Below, piece by piece: positions 1-5,459 of a stretch of DNA of 5,459 bases. The translations under genes were made by a program, and so were the position numbers. The stretch lies in NCBI GenBank assembly GCA_902478865.1, contig CABSNA010000097.1, forward strand, positions 1 through 5,459, read 5' to 3'. The notes under the pieces are model-generated. The model saw only the letters and a program-made list of their open reading frames with translations, had not been told where the DNA came from and made no database searches. The stretch's first letter is position 1, and each line of letters begins with the position of its first letter. This DNA is from an uncultured Collinsella sp. (GTDB taxonomy: Bacteria > Actinomycetota > Coriobacteriia > Coriobacteriales > Coriobacteriaceae).

Positions 1-291
1 GTCGTTGAGCTGTTCGCGCGTCGTCCAGCCACCGTTGATATCCCAGGTCTCGGCATCGAGCGGATCCTGACCAATGATGGCATCGAGCATGATCTGCTCG
101 TGATTACCCTTGAGCACGCGGGCGTTGGGCAGCGAGCGTACGAGCTTAATAACGCCGACCGGATCGGGCCCACGATCGATCATGTCGCCCAGCACGTACA
201 GCGTGTCGTCGGACGTCAACGAGATCTTAGACAGGGCCTCGTCAAGCGCACGCACGTGCCCGTGAGCATCAGATGTCACATAGATCGCCAT
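1..291 (-). CDS. Metallophosphoesterase, PPP-like (calcineurin-like), C-terminus cut by window edge
   Basis: Reading leftwards from an ATG at 291-289, the frame stays open for 97 codons to the window edge, so only the N-terminal part is visible. The metal-binding motifs of the calcineurin-like phosphoesterase superfamily appear in order: SDAHGH at residues 7-12 (Asp8 and His10 as ligands), GDMIDRGPD at 35-43, the PPP-type GDxxDRG signature, and GNHE at 62-65 (Asn and His ligands). The family uses a dinuclear metal centre to hydrolyse phosphoesters. The DRGPD form points to the bacterial Ser/Thr phosphatase or diadenosine-tetraphosphatase-like branch, but the substrate cannot be told from this fragment. 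The start is supported by an AAGGAG Shine-Dalgarno (complement of 301-306) nine bases upstream and by the first beta strand (AIYVTSDAHG) beginning at once. It is transcribed divergently from the antiporter gene. Family assignment is firm; exact role unknown. Confidence 0.88.
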   Translation of the reverse strand, partial: MAIYVTSDAHGHVRALDEALSKISLTSDDTLYVLGDMIDRGPDPVGVIKLVRSLPNARVLKGNHEQIMLDAIIGQDPLDAETWDINGGWTTREQLND

Positions 292-338
292 GGTACGCCT
301 CTCCTTGCATTGCGGCCGAAGCCCGGTGCCGCAACTAA

Positions 339-355
339 AACTTCAAGTTGAACTT
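339..355. repeat. Alternating AACTT/AAGTT palindromes, possible operator
   Basis: The stretch reads AACTT-C-AAGTT-G-AACTT, two overlapping perfect 11-base palindromes sharing the middle arm. It lies just downstream of the predicted start of the phosphoesterase transcript, where a repressor could act. The symmetry is directly visible; an operator role is inference. Confidence 0.35.
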
Positions 356-366
356 AAACGTTACCC

Positions 367-395
367 ATTGTACTCCGTTGCAATAAAGCTGGAAA
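367..395 (-). promoter_or_regulatory. Candidate sigma70-type promoter for the phosphoesterase gene
   Basis: On the minus strand, TTTCCA (complement of 390-395, four of six matches to TTGACA) is followed after 17 bases by TACAAT (complement of 367-372, five of six matches to TATAAT). Transcription would start near 360 and give a leader of about 70 bases. Elements and spacing are good, but a chance match in non-coding DNA is possible. Confidence 0.4.
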
Positions 396-415
396 GGGTT
401 TCCGAGCAGAGGCAA

Positions 416-430
416 AGACGGCAGCCGTCT
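416..430. repeat. Perfect 7-1-7 palindrome AGACGGCAGCCGTCT, possible operator
   Basis: Fifteen bases form a perfect inverted repeat around a single central A, in the divergent region between the phosphoesterase and antiporter genes. As RNA it would leave only a very small loop, so a site for a dimeric DNA-binding protein is more natural than a hairpin. A second small symmetry, GGAAA-GGG-TTTCC (391-403), lies just upstream. No regulator gene is visible nearby. Confidence 0.35.
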
Positions 431-544
431 ATGACGATATCGCGCACGCCCGCAATCCAACCCCATAAACCCACCATCTTTGGGTACAAATAACCACAAA
501 CAACTGACCGTGCCACGCCAACCACCCAGGAGCGGACACTATCC

Positions 545-2146
545 ATGAACCAGATCCTTCTCTTTATCGGCCTCGTCATCATTTTGTGCCTGACCATCAA
601 ACCCGTCGGCAAAAAACTCCCCTTCCCCACCCTGCTCATCTTTATCGCGCTGGGCATGCTGTTGGGCGTCAACGGCCCGACGCATATCGACTTTAGCGAC
701 TACGCACTCACCGAAACCGTCTGCAGCACGGCGCTGCTGTTCATCATGTTCTACGGCGGCTTTAACACCAATATCGACCGCGCCAAGCCCGTCGCTGCGC
801 CGGCGGTGCTGCTGAGCACGCTCGGCGTCGTCATCACTGCCGGCATCACCGGCGTGTTCGCCCACTTCGCGCTGGGCTTCGACTGGATCGGCAGCCTGCT
901 GCTGGGATCGGTCGTGGCATCCACCGACGCGGCGAGCGTCTTTAGCGTACTGCGTGAGCACAGCCTGTCGCTGAGAGGTGGCACCGACTCGCTGCTCGAG
1001 GTCGAATCGGGCTCCAACGACCCCGTCGCCTACATGCTCACCGCTGTGCTCGCTACACTCGCGGCCGGCGGCGACATCAACATTCCCGCACTGCTGGCCA
1101 AGCAGATTATCCTGGGCGTGGGCCTGGGCCTTGCCATCGGCTGGGCGGCGGGCCGCCTGATTGAACGCGCGCACGCAACGGCCAAGGACGCGCAGACCAT
1201 CTTTTTGTTCGCCGTGGCCATCGTCGCCTACGCGCTGCCGAGCTACCTGGGCGGCAACGGCTTTTTGGCTGTATACCTGGCCGGCATTGTGCTGGGTGCC
1301 AGCGACATCACCGGCAAAGTCGAGATGGCGCACTTCTTTGACACCCTCACCGAGATGGCAGAGATGACCATCTTCTTTTTGCTGGGCCTGCTCGTTACAC
1401 CCGCACGCCTGCCGCAGATGCTGCTACCGGGCCTGGCGCTCATGGCGTTTATGCTCTTTGCGAGCCGCCCCATCGCCGTAGGCATGCTGCTGGCGCCGTT
1501 TAGGACGAACCCTCGCCAGGTTGCGCTCGTAAGCTGGGCGGGTCTGCGCGGAGCAGCTTCGGTCGTCTTTAGTCTCTTTGCCGTGGTGGCCGGCGTTCCC
1601 GGCGGACACGACCTATTTGACCTGGTGTTTGTGATTGCCGTGTCGAGCATTGTGGTGCAGGGCTCGCTGCTGCCGGCGGTGGCGAAGAAGCTCGATATGA
1701 TCGATGCGACCGGCGACGTGCGCCGCACCTTTAACGACTACCGCGACGAGGACGGCATGTCGTTTGTAAAGCTCAAGGTGGGCGCTGGACATCCGTTTGC
1801 CGGACGCTCGCTCGCCGACATTGGCAGCGCAACGGACATGCTGGTGGTCCTGGTACTGCGCGACGGTGCGCACCCGGTGTTGCCCAACGGCGATACCGTA
1901 ATTGAGGAAGGCGACCTATTGGTGATGGCTGCCCCGACGTTTGAAGAGCGTGCCGAGGTTACGCTGCGCGAGGTCACCGTGACGCCCCACGGTCACCTGG
2001 CCGGCCAGCGCCTGCGCGATGTGCCGCAAGGCAAGCATCCGTTTATTGTGGTGATGCTCAAGCGCGAAGGCCAAACGATCATCCCCGACGGCAACACCCT
2101 AATATACGCCGGCGACGAAGCCGTCATCGCCACGCTCGCGTCGTAG
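545..2146 (+). CDS. CPA1-family K+(Na+)/H+ antiporter with two RCK_C domains
   Basis: This 533-residue inner-membrane protein belongs to the NhaP2/CvrA type of monovalent cation:proton antiporters. Residues 1 to about 382 form roughly a dozen hydrophobic segments. Family motifs are visible: STDAAS at 126-131, the ESGSNDP ion-binding motif at 154-160 (Asn158-Asp159), and GLRGAAS at 333-339. The cytoplasmic tail carries two tandem RCK_C/TrkA_C-like domains, about 407-465 and 474-531, each with the FAGRSL/LAGQRL and PNGDTVIEEGD/PDGNTLIYAGD pattern. Such domains sense a small ligand; c-di-AMP is the ligand in related RCK_C transporters, but that is inference here. The protein probably exports K+ or Na+ for proton uptake, for ion, pH or volume control. 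The ATG at 545 follows AGGAG at 528-532 and opens directly into a membrane helix. It appears monocistronic. Cation choice is not determinable from sequence. The symbol nhaP2 or cvrA would be by analogy, so none is given. Confidence 0.88.
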   Translation: MNQILLFIGLVIILCLTIKPVGKKLPFPTLLIFIALGMLLGVNGPTHIDFSDYALTETVCSTALLFIMFYGGFNTNIDRAKPVAAPAVLLSTLGVVITAGITGVFAHFALGFDWIGSLLLGSVVASTDAASVFSVLREHSLSLRGGTDSLLEVESGSNDPVAYMLTAVLATLAAGGDINIPALLAKQIILGVGLGLAIGWAAGRLIERAHATAKDAQTIFLFAVAIVAYALPSYLGGNGFLAVYLAGIVLGASDITGKVEMAHFFDTLTEMAEMTIFFLLGLLVTPARLPQMLLPGLALMAFMLFASRPIAVGMLLAPFRTNPRQVALVSWAGLRGAASVVFSLFAVVAGVPGGHDLFDLVFVIAVSSIVVQGSLLPAVAKKLDMIDATGDVRRTFNDYRDEDGMSFVKLKVGAGHPFAGRSLADIGSATDMLVVLVLRDGAHPVLPNGDTVIEEGDLLVMAAPTFEERAEVTLREVTVTPHGHLAGQRLRDVPQGKHPFIVVMLKREGQTIIPDGNTLIYAGDEAVIATLAS

Positions 2147-2163
2147 CGGGCAGGAGGTAGCTA

Positions 2164-2238
2164 ATTTGCGACGAAGAGATCAAGCGCCTAGAAAGCCTCA
2201 TGCCTTCGCTCGCAGATTTGGATTTGCCTGAGGAGTAA
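2164..2238 (+). CDS. Possible 24-codon mini-ORF with ATT start (or decayed ATG)
   Basis: A strong AGGAGG at 2152-2157, seventeen bases downstream of the end of the antiporter stop region, is followed after six bases by ATT. That frame gives an acidic peptide beginning CDEEIKRLESLM and ending DLDLPEE before TAA at 2236-2238, a composition typical of real coding sequence. ATT is a very rare start, so this may be an ATG lost by mutation. A TTG at 2166 in another frame is also well spaced but yields an arginine-rich 21-residue product that looks like noise. No function can be proposed. Low confidence that it is translated. Confidence 0.22.
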   Translation: MCDEEIKRLESLMPSLADLDLPEE

Positions 2239-2307
2239 AGCACCCCTCCCCCATGTAACCATCCTGTAAATCATAGCGGCGCAGTCGAGTTTTACCGTGA
2301 TGCGGTC

Positions 2308-2318
2308 GCGCCTGGCGC
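2308..2318. repeat. Perfect 5-1-5 palindrome GCGCC-T-GGCGC in the serC promoter region
   Basis: The palindrome ends ten bases before the proposed -10 element of serC, so it covers the -35/spacer zone. A protein bound there would block or assist RNA polymerase. GC-rich DNA yields such short symmetries by chance, so the role is speculative. Confidence 0.25.
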
Positions 2319-2325
2319 TCCACTG

Positions 2326-2334
2326 TGCTAAAGT
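2326..2334 (+). promoter_or_regulatory. Candidate extended -10 promoter of the serC-serA operon
   Basis: TGCTAAAGT fits the extended -10 pattern TGnTAnnnT, with TAAAGT at 2329-2334 as the -10 hexamer. The 17-base-upstream position (TCGCGC) does not resemble a -35 box, which is tolerated in extended -10 promoters. Transcription would begin near 2341, giving a leader of about 33 bases that just holds the serC ribosome binding site. No riboswitch or T-box fits in such a short leader. Confidence 0.42.
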
Positions 2335-2373
2335 ATCCCGAACGTTCAAACGACTACGAGGGGGAACTAGAAG

Positions 2374-3498
2374 ATGGCACGTGTGCACAACTTCTCAGCT
2401 GGCCCGGCCGCGCTGCCTACCAGCGTGCTCGCCGCGATCGCCGACGAGATGATGGACTACCGCGGTTGCGGCATGTCCGTGCTCGAGATGAGTCATCGAT
2501 CTAGCATGTACCAGCAGATCATCGACGACGCCGAAGCAACCCTGCGTCGCCTGCTGAGCATCCCCGACAACTACCGTGTCCTGTTTTTGCAGGGCGGCGC
2601 CACACTACAGTTTGCGGGCATCCCGATGAACCTCATGCGCCGCGGCCGCGCCGGCTACGTCGTCACCGGCAACTTTGCCAACAAGGCATACAAGGAGGCC
2701 GCCAAGTACGGCGAGGCCGTGCTGCTCGCGAGCTCCGAGGACACCAACTTCGACCGCATCCCCGACATGGCCGACATCAACGCGCGCATTGCCGCCGAGG
2801 CCGCGGGCGACGGGCTCGACTACGTCTACATCTGCCAGAACAACACCATCTTTGGCACCATGTTCCACGAGCTGCCCGATTGCGGCAACGTGCCGCTGGT
2901 CGCCGATGTCTCGAGCTGCTTTCTGTCGCAGCCGCTCGACGTTGACCGCTACGGGCTCATTTACGCCGGCGCACAGAAAAACGCCGGCGCCGCGGGCGTG
3001 ACCGTGGTCATCGTGCGCGACGACCTCATCGCCAAAGGCTCCGCCTTTGCGCAGACGCCGCAGTACATGGACCTTAAAACCCAGGCCGCCAAGGGCTCCA
3101 TGCTCAACACGCCCAACACCTTTGGCATCTACGTGTGCGGCAAGGTGTTCCGTTGGGTGGAGCAGACCGGCGGGCTTGCCGCTATGGCCAAGCGCAACTG
3201 GGCCAAGGCAAACCTGCTCTACGACCTGCTCGAGCACAGCGAGCTGTTCCATGGCACCACGCAGGCCGACAGCCGCTCCATCGCCAACGTCACCTTCCGC
3301 ACCGGCGATGCCGACCTCGACGCCGCCTTTGTCGCGGGCGCGGCTGAGCACCAGATTCAAAACGTCAAGGGCCATCGCCTGGTGGGCGGTATGCGCGCCA
3401 GCGTCTACAACGCCGTAACCATGGAGGATGTGCAGGCGCTGGCCGCGTACATGAAGGACTTCGAAGCACAGCATAGTTTGAGTCCGCGATCTAACTAG
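2374..3498 (+). CDS. serC: Phosphoserine aminotransferase SerC
   Basis: SerC is a PLP-dependent, class V aminotransferase that converts 3-phosphohydroxypyruvate plus glutamate to O-phosphoserine and 2-oxoglutarate, the second step of serine synthesis; cytosolic, normally a homodimer. The 374 residues match the usual family length of about 360. Visible landmarks are NFSAGPAALP at 6-15, EMSHRS at 38-43 (Arg42, substrate phosphate/carboxylate contact), the PLP-binding QGGAT at 73-77, Asp178 in ADVSS (pyridine nitrogen contact), the Schiff-base Lys202 in GAQKN, and GGMRASVYNA at 338-347 (Arg341). The position of the ring-stacking Trp102 of the E. coli enzyme appears to be Phe101 here (GNFANKAYKEA). 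GAGGGG at 2358-2363 precedes the ATG by ten bases. It is the first gene of an operon with serA, 71 bases downstream on the same strand. Identification is secure. Confidence 0.96.
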   Translation: MARVHNFSAGPAALPTSVLAAIADEMMDYRGCGMSVLEMSHRSSMYQQIIDDAEATLRRLLSIPDNYRVLFLQGGATLQFAGIPMNLMRRGRAGYVVTGNFANKAYKEAAKYGEAVLLASSEDTNFDRIPDMADINARIAAEAAGDGLDYVYICQNNTIFGTMFHELPDCGNVPLVADVSSCFLSQPLDVDRYGLIYAGAQKNAGAAGVTVVIVRDDLIAKGSAFAQTPQYMDLKTQAAKGSMLNTPNTFGIYVCGKVFRWVEQTGGLAAMAKRNWAKANLLYDLLEHSELFHGTTQADSRSIANVTFRTGDADLDAAFVAGAAEHQIQNVKGHRLVGGMRASVYNAVTMEDVQALAAYMKDFEAQHSLSPRSN

Positions 3499-3514
3499 CC
3501 CGCAACGCGCGGGC
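3498..3514 (+). other. Small GC hairpin between serC and serA
   Basis: GCCCGC and GCGGGC pair over a 5-base loop (AACGC), starting at the last base of the serC stop codon. There is no following T-run, so it is not an intrinsic terminator. It could stabilise the upstream message or tune the ratio of the two products; equally it may be neutral. Confidence 0.35.
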
Positions 3515-3569
3515 CGACCAGCCATCTCAAACCACCCTGTTTAGATCAAAACCTGCTAAGGAGTTTTCC

Positions 3570-4733
3570 ATGCGCAAGATTAAGACCATCGACGACATCA
3601 CTAAAGACGGCAAAGTCGAGTTTGGCGAGGGCTACGAGTTTGTAAGCACCGCAGAGGAGGCCGACGCGATCCTGATGCGCTCGACCGACCTGCACGGCTA
3701 CGAACTGCCCGAGGGCATTCGCGCCATCGCCCGCTGCGGCGCCGGCGTCAACAACATCCCCGTCGAGGAGTACGCCAAGAAGGGCGTCGTCGTCTTTAAC
3801 TCCCCCGGCGCCAACAGCAACGCCGTCAAGGAGCTCGTCCTGGGCATGCTGGTGCTCTCGAGCCGTGGCGTGGTGCAGTCGATGAACTGGGTGCGCAACA
3901 ACGCCGACGACCCCGAGATTCAGGTCGATGCCGAAAAGGCCAAGAAGGCCTTTGTGGGCCGCGAGCTCAAGGGCAAGCGCATCGGCGTCATCGGTCTGGG
4001 CAACGTGGGCTCCAAGGTCGCCAACGCCTGCGTCGATCTGGGCATGGACGTCTACGGCTACGACCCGTTCATTTCCGTTGAGCACGCGTGGGTACTGAGC
4101 CGCGAGGTGCAGCGCGTGGGCACGCTCGAGGATCTCTGCCGCGGCTGCGACTACCTTACCGTGCACGTGCCCAGCAAGGCAGACACCATCGGCATGATCA
4201 GCACCCAGCAGATTAACCTGCTGGCCCCGGGAGCCGTGCTCATCAACTACGCACGCGAGACCATCATTGACGAGGACGCCGTCGACGCCGCCCTGCGCGA
4301 GGGCAAGCTCAGCTGGTTTAGCTGCGACTTCGCCACGCCCAAGACCGTCAAGATGCCCAACACGTTTATCACCACGCACTCGGGCGCCGGCACCGGCGAG
4401 GCCGAGGCCAACTGCGCCGACATGGCCATCAGCGAGCTCAAGGATTACCTGGAGAACGGCAACATCGCGCACAGCGTCAACTACCCCGCCTGCAGCATGG
4501 GCAAGGCGCGCGCCGCGAGCCGCATCGCCTGCCTGCACGCCAACGTGCCCAACATGATCGGCCAGATCACGGCCATTCTCGCCAAGGACAACGCCAACGT
4601 GCAGCGCATGACCAACGAGTCCGCCGGCGAGAACGCCTACACCATGTTCGACACCGATGAGCACCTTGACGGCAGCACGATCGAGGCGCTCAAGCAGATT
4701 CCGTCGATGTATCGCGTGCGCGTGATCAAGTAG
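3570..4733 (+). CDS. serA: D-3-phosphoglycerate dehydrogenase with C-terminal ACT domain, SerA
   Basis: SerA oxidises 3-phosphoglycerate to 3-phosphohydroxypyruvate with NAD, the first committed step of serine synthesis, in the cytosol. This is the short form (387 residues): a split substrate-binding domain (about 1-95 and 285-310), a Rossmann domain with GLGNVG at 142-147 and Asp165 as the likely NAD-selecting acid, and an ACT domain at about 315-387. Substrate-site segments RCGAGVNN (55-62) and NSPGANSNAVKE (77-88) are present. Of the usual Arg-Glu-His triad, Arg229 (NYARE) and His270 (TTHSGAG) are visible, but the glutamate position aligns with Pro257-Lys258. In the ACT domain His323, Asn325 and Asn343 match the serine-binding residues of E. 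coli SerA, suggesting serine feedback inhibition. TAAGGAG ends six bases before the ATG. It is the second gene after serC and is followed by a terminator, so the operon ends here. Identification is secure. Confidence 0.95.
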   Translation: MRKIKTIDDITKDGKVEFGEGYEFVSTAEEADAILMRSTDLHGYELPEGIRAIARCGAGVNNIPVEEYAKKGVVVFNSPGANSNAVKELVLGMLVLSSRGVVQSMNWVRNNADDPEIQVDAEKAKKAFVGRELKGKRIGVIGLGNVGSKVANACVDLGMDVYGYDPFISVEHAWVLSREVQRVGTLEDLCRGCDYLTVHVPSKADTIGMISTQQINLLAPGAVLINYARETIIDEDAVDAALREGKLSWFSCDFATPKTVKMPNTFITTHSGAGTGEAEANCADMAISELKDYLENGNIAHSVNYPACSMGKARAASRIACLHANVPNMIGQITAILAKDNANVQRMTNESAGENAYTMFDTDEHLDGSTIEALKQIPSMYRVRVIK

Positions 4734-4772
4734 CGTCGGCGCCAAGCCTGCCAGACAGACCACGAAGTCCAT

Positions 4773-4810
4773 TCGGCCCCCGTTTTCACGAAACGGGGGC
4801 CGATTTCGTT
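4773..4810 (+). terminator. Intrinsic terminator of the serC-serA operon
   Basis: A perfect 13-base-pair stem (4773-4785 with 4791-4803; core CGGCCCCCG / CGGGGGCCG) closes a 5-base loop and is followed by the T-rich ATTTCGTT tail. It begins 39 bases after the serA stop. The T-tract is interrupted by CG, but the very stable stem makes termination likely. Its last bases overlap the left end of the long palindrome described next. Confidence 0.88.
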
Positions 4811-5025
4811 GCTCCGGCTGGTTTTGAAAATGCTACCCATAATAAGTTTTTTCGGATAAAAGACAGTGAGGCCCTAGTCGCTAAGCACAACTGCTTTTAC
4901 AAACAGCTTTATCAGGGGTTTTAGTAGGTAAAAATCGATCTCTATATGCCAAACTAATGTTGACTGTCCATTTTCCGAAATAACTTGCTCTAGGTAGCAC
5001 TTTTCAAGCCAATTCCAAGGAGCAA
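4809..5025. repeat. Long imperfect palindrome, MITE-like or structured element
   Basis: This AT-rich stretch lies between the convergent ends of serA and the right-hand gene. It has dyad symmetry in register along its length. The outer ends TTGCTCC (4809-4815) and GGAGCAA (5019-5025) are complementary. The main arms, 4824-4867 and 4963-5007, match at 36 of 44 aligned positions with one gap (shared blocks TTGAAAA, TGCTACC, TTTCGGA, GACAGT). Further inside, TAGT (4875) pairs with ACTA (4953) and TTTTAC (4895-4900) with GTAAAA (4928-4933); every pair centres at about 4914-4917. No open reading frame fills it. A non-autonomous transposable element with terminal inverted repeats, or a repeat giving a long hairpin RNA, would explain it. 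No clear target duplication is visible. The symmetry is seen directly; the nature is inference. Confidence 0.65.
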
Positions 5026-5082
5026 TTGAAGGCTATTCGCAACTAAAACCCTAGCTTCCGCGACCGTTTTCCACCCGCGCGG
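5026..5082. other. Short intergenic remainder, no gene seen
   Basis: Between the palindrome and the stop codon of the minus-strand gene nothing codes. ACTAAAACCC at 5042-5051 is complementary to GGGTTTTAGT at 4916-4925 in the centre of the palindrome, which may mean the element is larger or rearranged. A weak CCGCG/CGCGG pairing (5058-5062 with 5078-5082) lacks a T-run on either strand. Confidence 0.4.
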
Positions 5083-5459
5083 CTACATTCCCGCCCAATC
5101 GATAAAAATCTCCTCACGAAGTCGCCGTTCGAGCTCTTGCTGCCGCGGCGTCTTGTCTTTCAACGGCATATCGAGATAGGACATGATAAGCTCCATCACC
5201 ACGCGGAAGGCATCGGAGTCAACCAGCTGACCATAGGTCATCAGAACGACGGGATATCCCATGGCTTGCAGGGCCGTCGTTCGATCGGAGTCCGAGATCT
5301 TGGATTCTATGGATCCGTGAATGGCTTTACCTTGGCATTCAACCAGACACTCTCGACTGCCGTCCTTATTTGCCAGCAGGATATCGGCATAGCGCCTATC
5401 AAGCCCCGAAATCAGGCGGGCGCTGCGCGTCATACGAATCTCAACGTTATTGGTAAGGC
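5083..5459 (-). CDS. DUF559/PD-(D/E)XK-like protein, N-terminus cut by window edge
   Basis: Reading leftwards, the frame is open from the window edge to TAG at 5085-5083, giving 124 visible C-terminal residues. An internal ATG at 5433-5431 has no Shine-Dalgarno and coding continues upstream of it, so the true start is probably outside. The visible part resembles the nuclease-fold domain found in DUF559/AbiEi-like proteins common in Coriobacteria: RRYADILLAN (Asp25 as the possible first acid), then LVECQGKAIHG (Glu40, Gln42), a basic/acidic stretch with DRTTALQAMGY (58-68) and the closing strand VVLMTYGQL. The E-x-Q form replaces the classic E-x-K, so activity is uncertain. The last 25 residues are highly charged and probably helical. 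It converges on serA. Base composition looks less GC-rich than the serine genes, consistent with an accessory gene. Partner and target are unknown; antitoxin-like, nuclease or defence roles are all possible. Confidence 0.6.
   Translation of the reverse strand, partial: LTNNVEIRMTRSARLISGLDRRYADILLANKDGSRECLVECQGKAIHGSIESKISDSDRTTALQAMGYPVVLMTYGQLVDSDAFRVVMELIMSYLDMPLKDKTPRQQELERRLREEIFIDWAGM

Noticed and set aside
100..493. Two short plus-strand frames across the left region
   Set aside because: The first is antisense to the phosphoesterase motifs; the second runs through the divergent intergenic region with no coding signature.
457..495. Plus-strand promoter for the antiporter with TACAAA as -10
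   Set aside because: TACAAA is acceptable but the sequence 17 bases upstream (CCCATA) does not resemble a -35 box and there is no TGn extension.
539..1333. 264-codon open frame on the minus strand opposite the antiporter
   Set aside because: Gln/Asp/Arg/Ala-rich composition typical of antisense reading; no motif, and the plus strand encodes a clear membrane transporter.
2341..2373. Riboswitch or T-box leader ahead of serC
   Set aside because: The predicted leader is only about 33 bases and shows no stem or specifier structure.
2605..3525. 306-codon open frame on the minus strand opposite serC
   Set aside because: Same antisense composition artefact; no ribosome binding site or family motif, and it fully overlaps serC.
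3546..4772. 408-codon open frame on the minus strand opposite serA
   Set aside because: The product is a low-complexity Val/Ala/Gly/His/Leu-rich sequence with no recognisable domain, the usual antisense shadow of a GC-rich gene; serA on the other strand is unmistakable.
5058..5082. CCGCG/CGCGG pairing as a terminator for the right-hand gene
   Set aside because: The stem is only 5 base pairs with a 15-base loop and no T-run follows on the minus strand.

Overview
The window is high-GC coding DNA with G/C-rich third positions. Gene content and protein style (a clostridial-type serA with an ACT domain behind serC, and a DUF559-like nuclease-fold protein) suggest a gut Coriobacteriia actinobacterium, most likely Collinsella or a close relative. 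That placement is inferred from recognition of sequence style; no database was consulted.

Layout. (1) Positions 1-291, minus strand: the N-terminal 97 residues of a PPP-like metallophosphoesterase that runs off the left edge. (2) 292-544: a divergent intergenic region with a candidate minus-strand promoter and several short perfect palindromes. (3) 545-2146, plus strand: a CPA1-type K+(or Na+)/H+ antiporter of the NhaP2/CvrA kind with two C-terminal RCK_C (TrkA_C) domains. (4) 2147-2373: an intergenic region with a strong Shine-Dalgarno followed by a doubtful 24-codon reading frame, then a candidate serC promoter. (5) 2374-3498 serC and 3570-4733 serA, plus strand, forming a two-gene serine biosynthesis operon that closes with a strong intrinsic terminator (4773-4810). 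(6) 4809-5025: an AT-rich stretch that is one long imperfect palindrome centred near 4916, resembling a small non-autonomous mobile element (MITE-like) or a structured repeat. (7) 5083-5459, minus strand: the C-terminal 124 residues of a DUF559/PD-(D/E)XK-like protein that runs off the right edge.

How the genes work together. SerA oxidises 3-phosphoglycerate to 3-phosphohydroxypyruvate and SerC transaminates it to O-phosphoserine. The serine-binding residues of the ACT domain of SerA are conserved, so end-product feedback is likely. No phosphoserine phosphatase is present in the window. The antiporter and phosphoesterase are separate units with no evident link to serine synthesis.

The most notable unexplained feature is the long palindrome at 4809-5025. 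The second is the lack of the usual catalytic glutamate in SerA.
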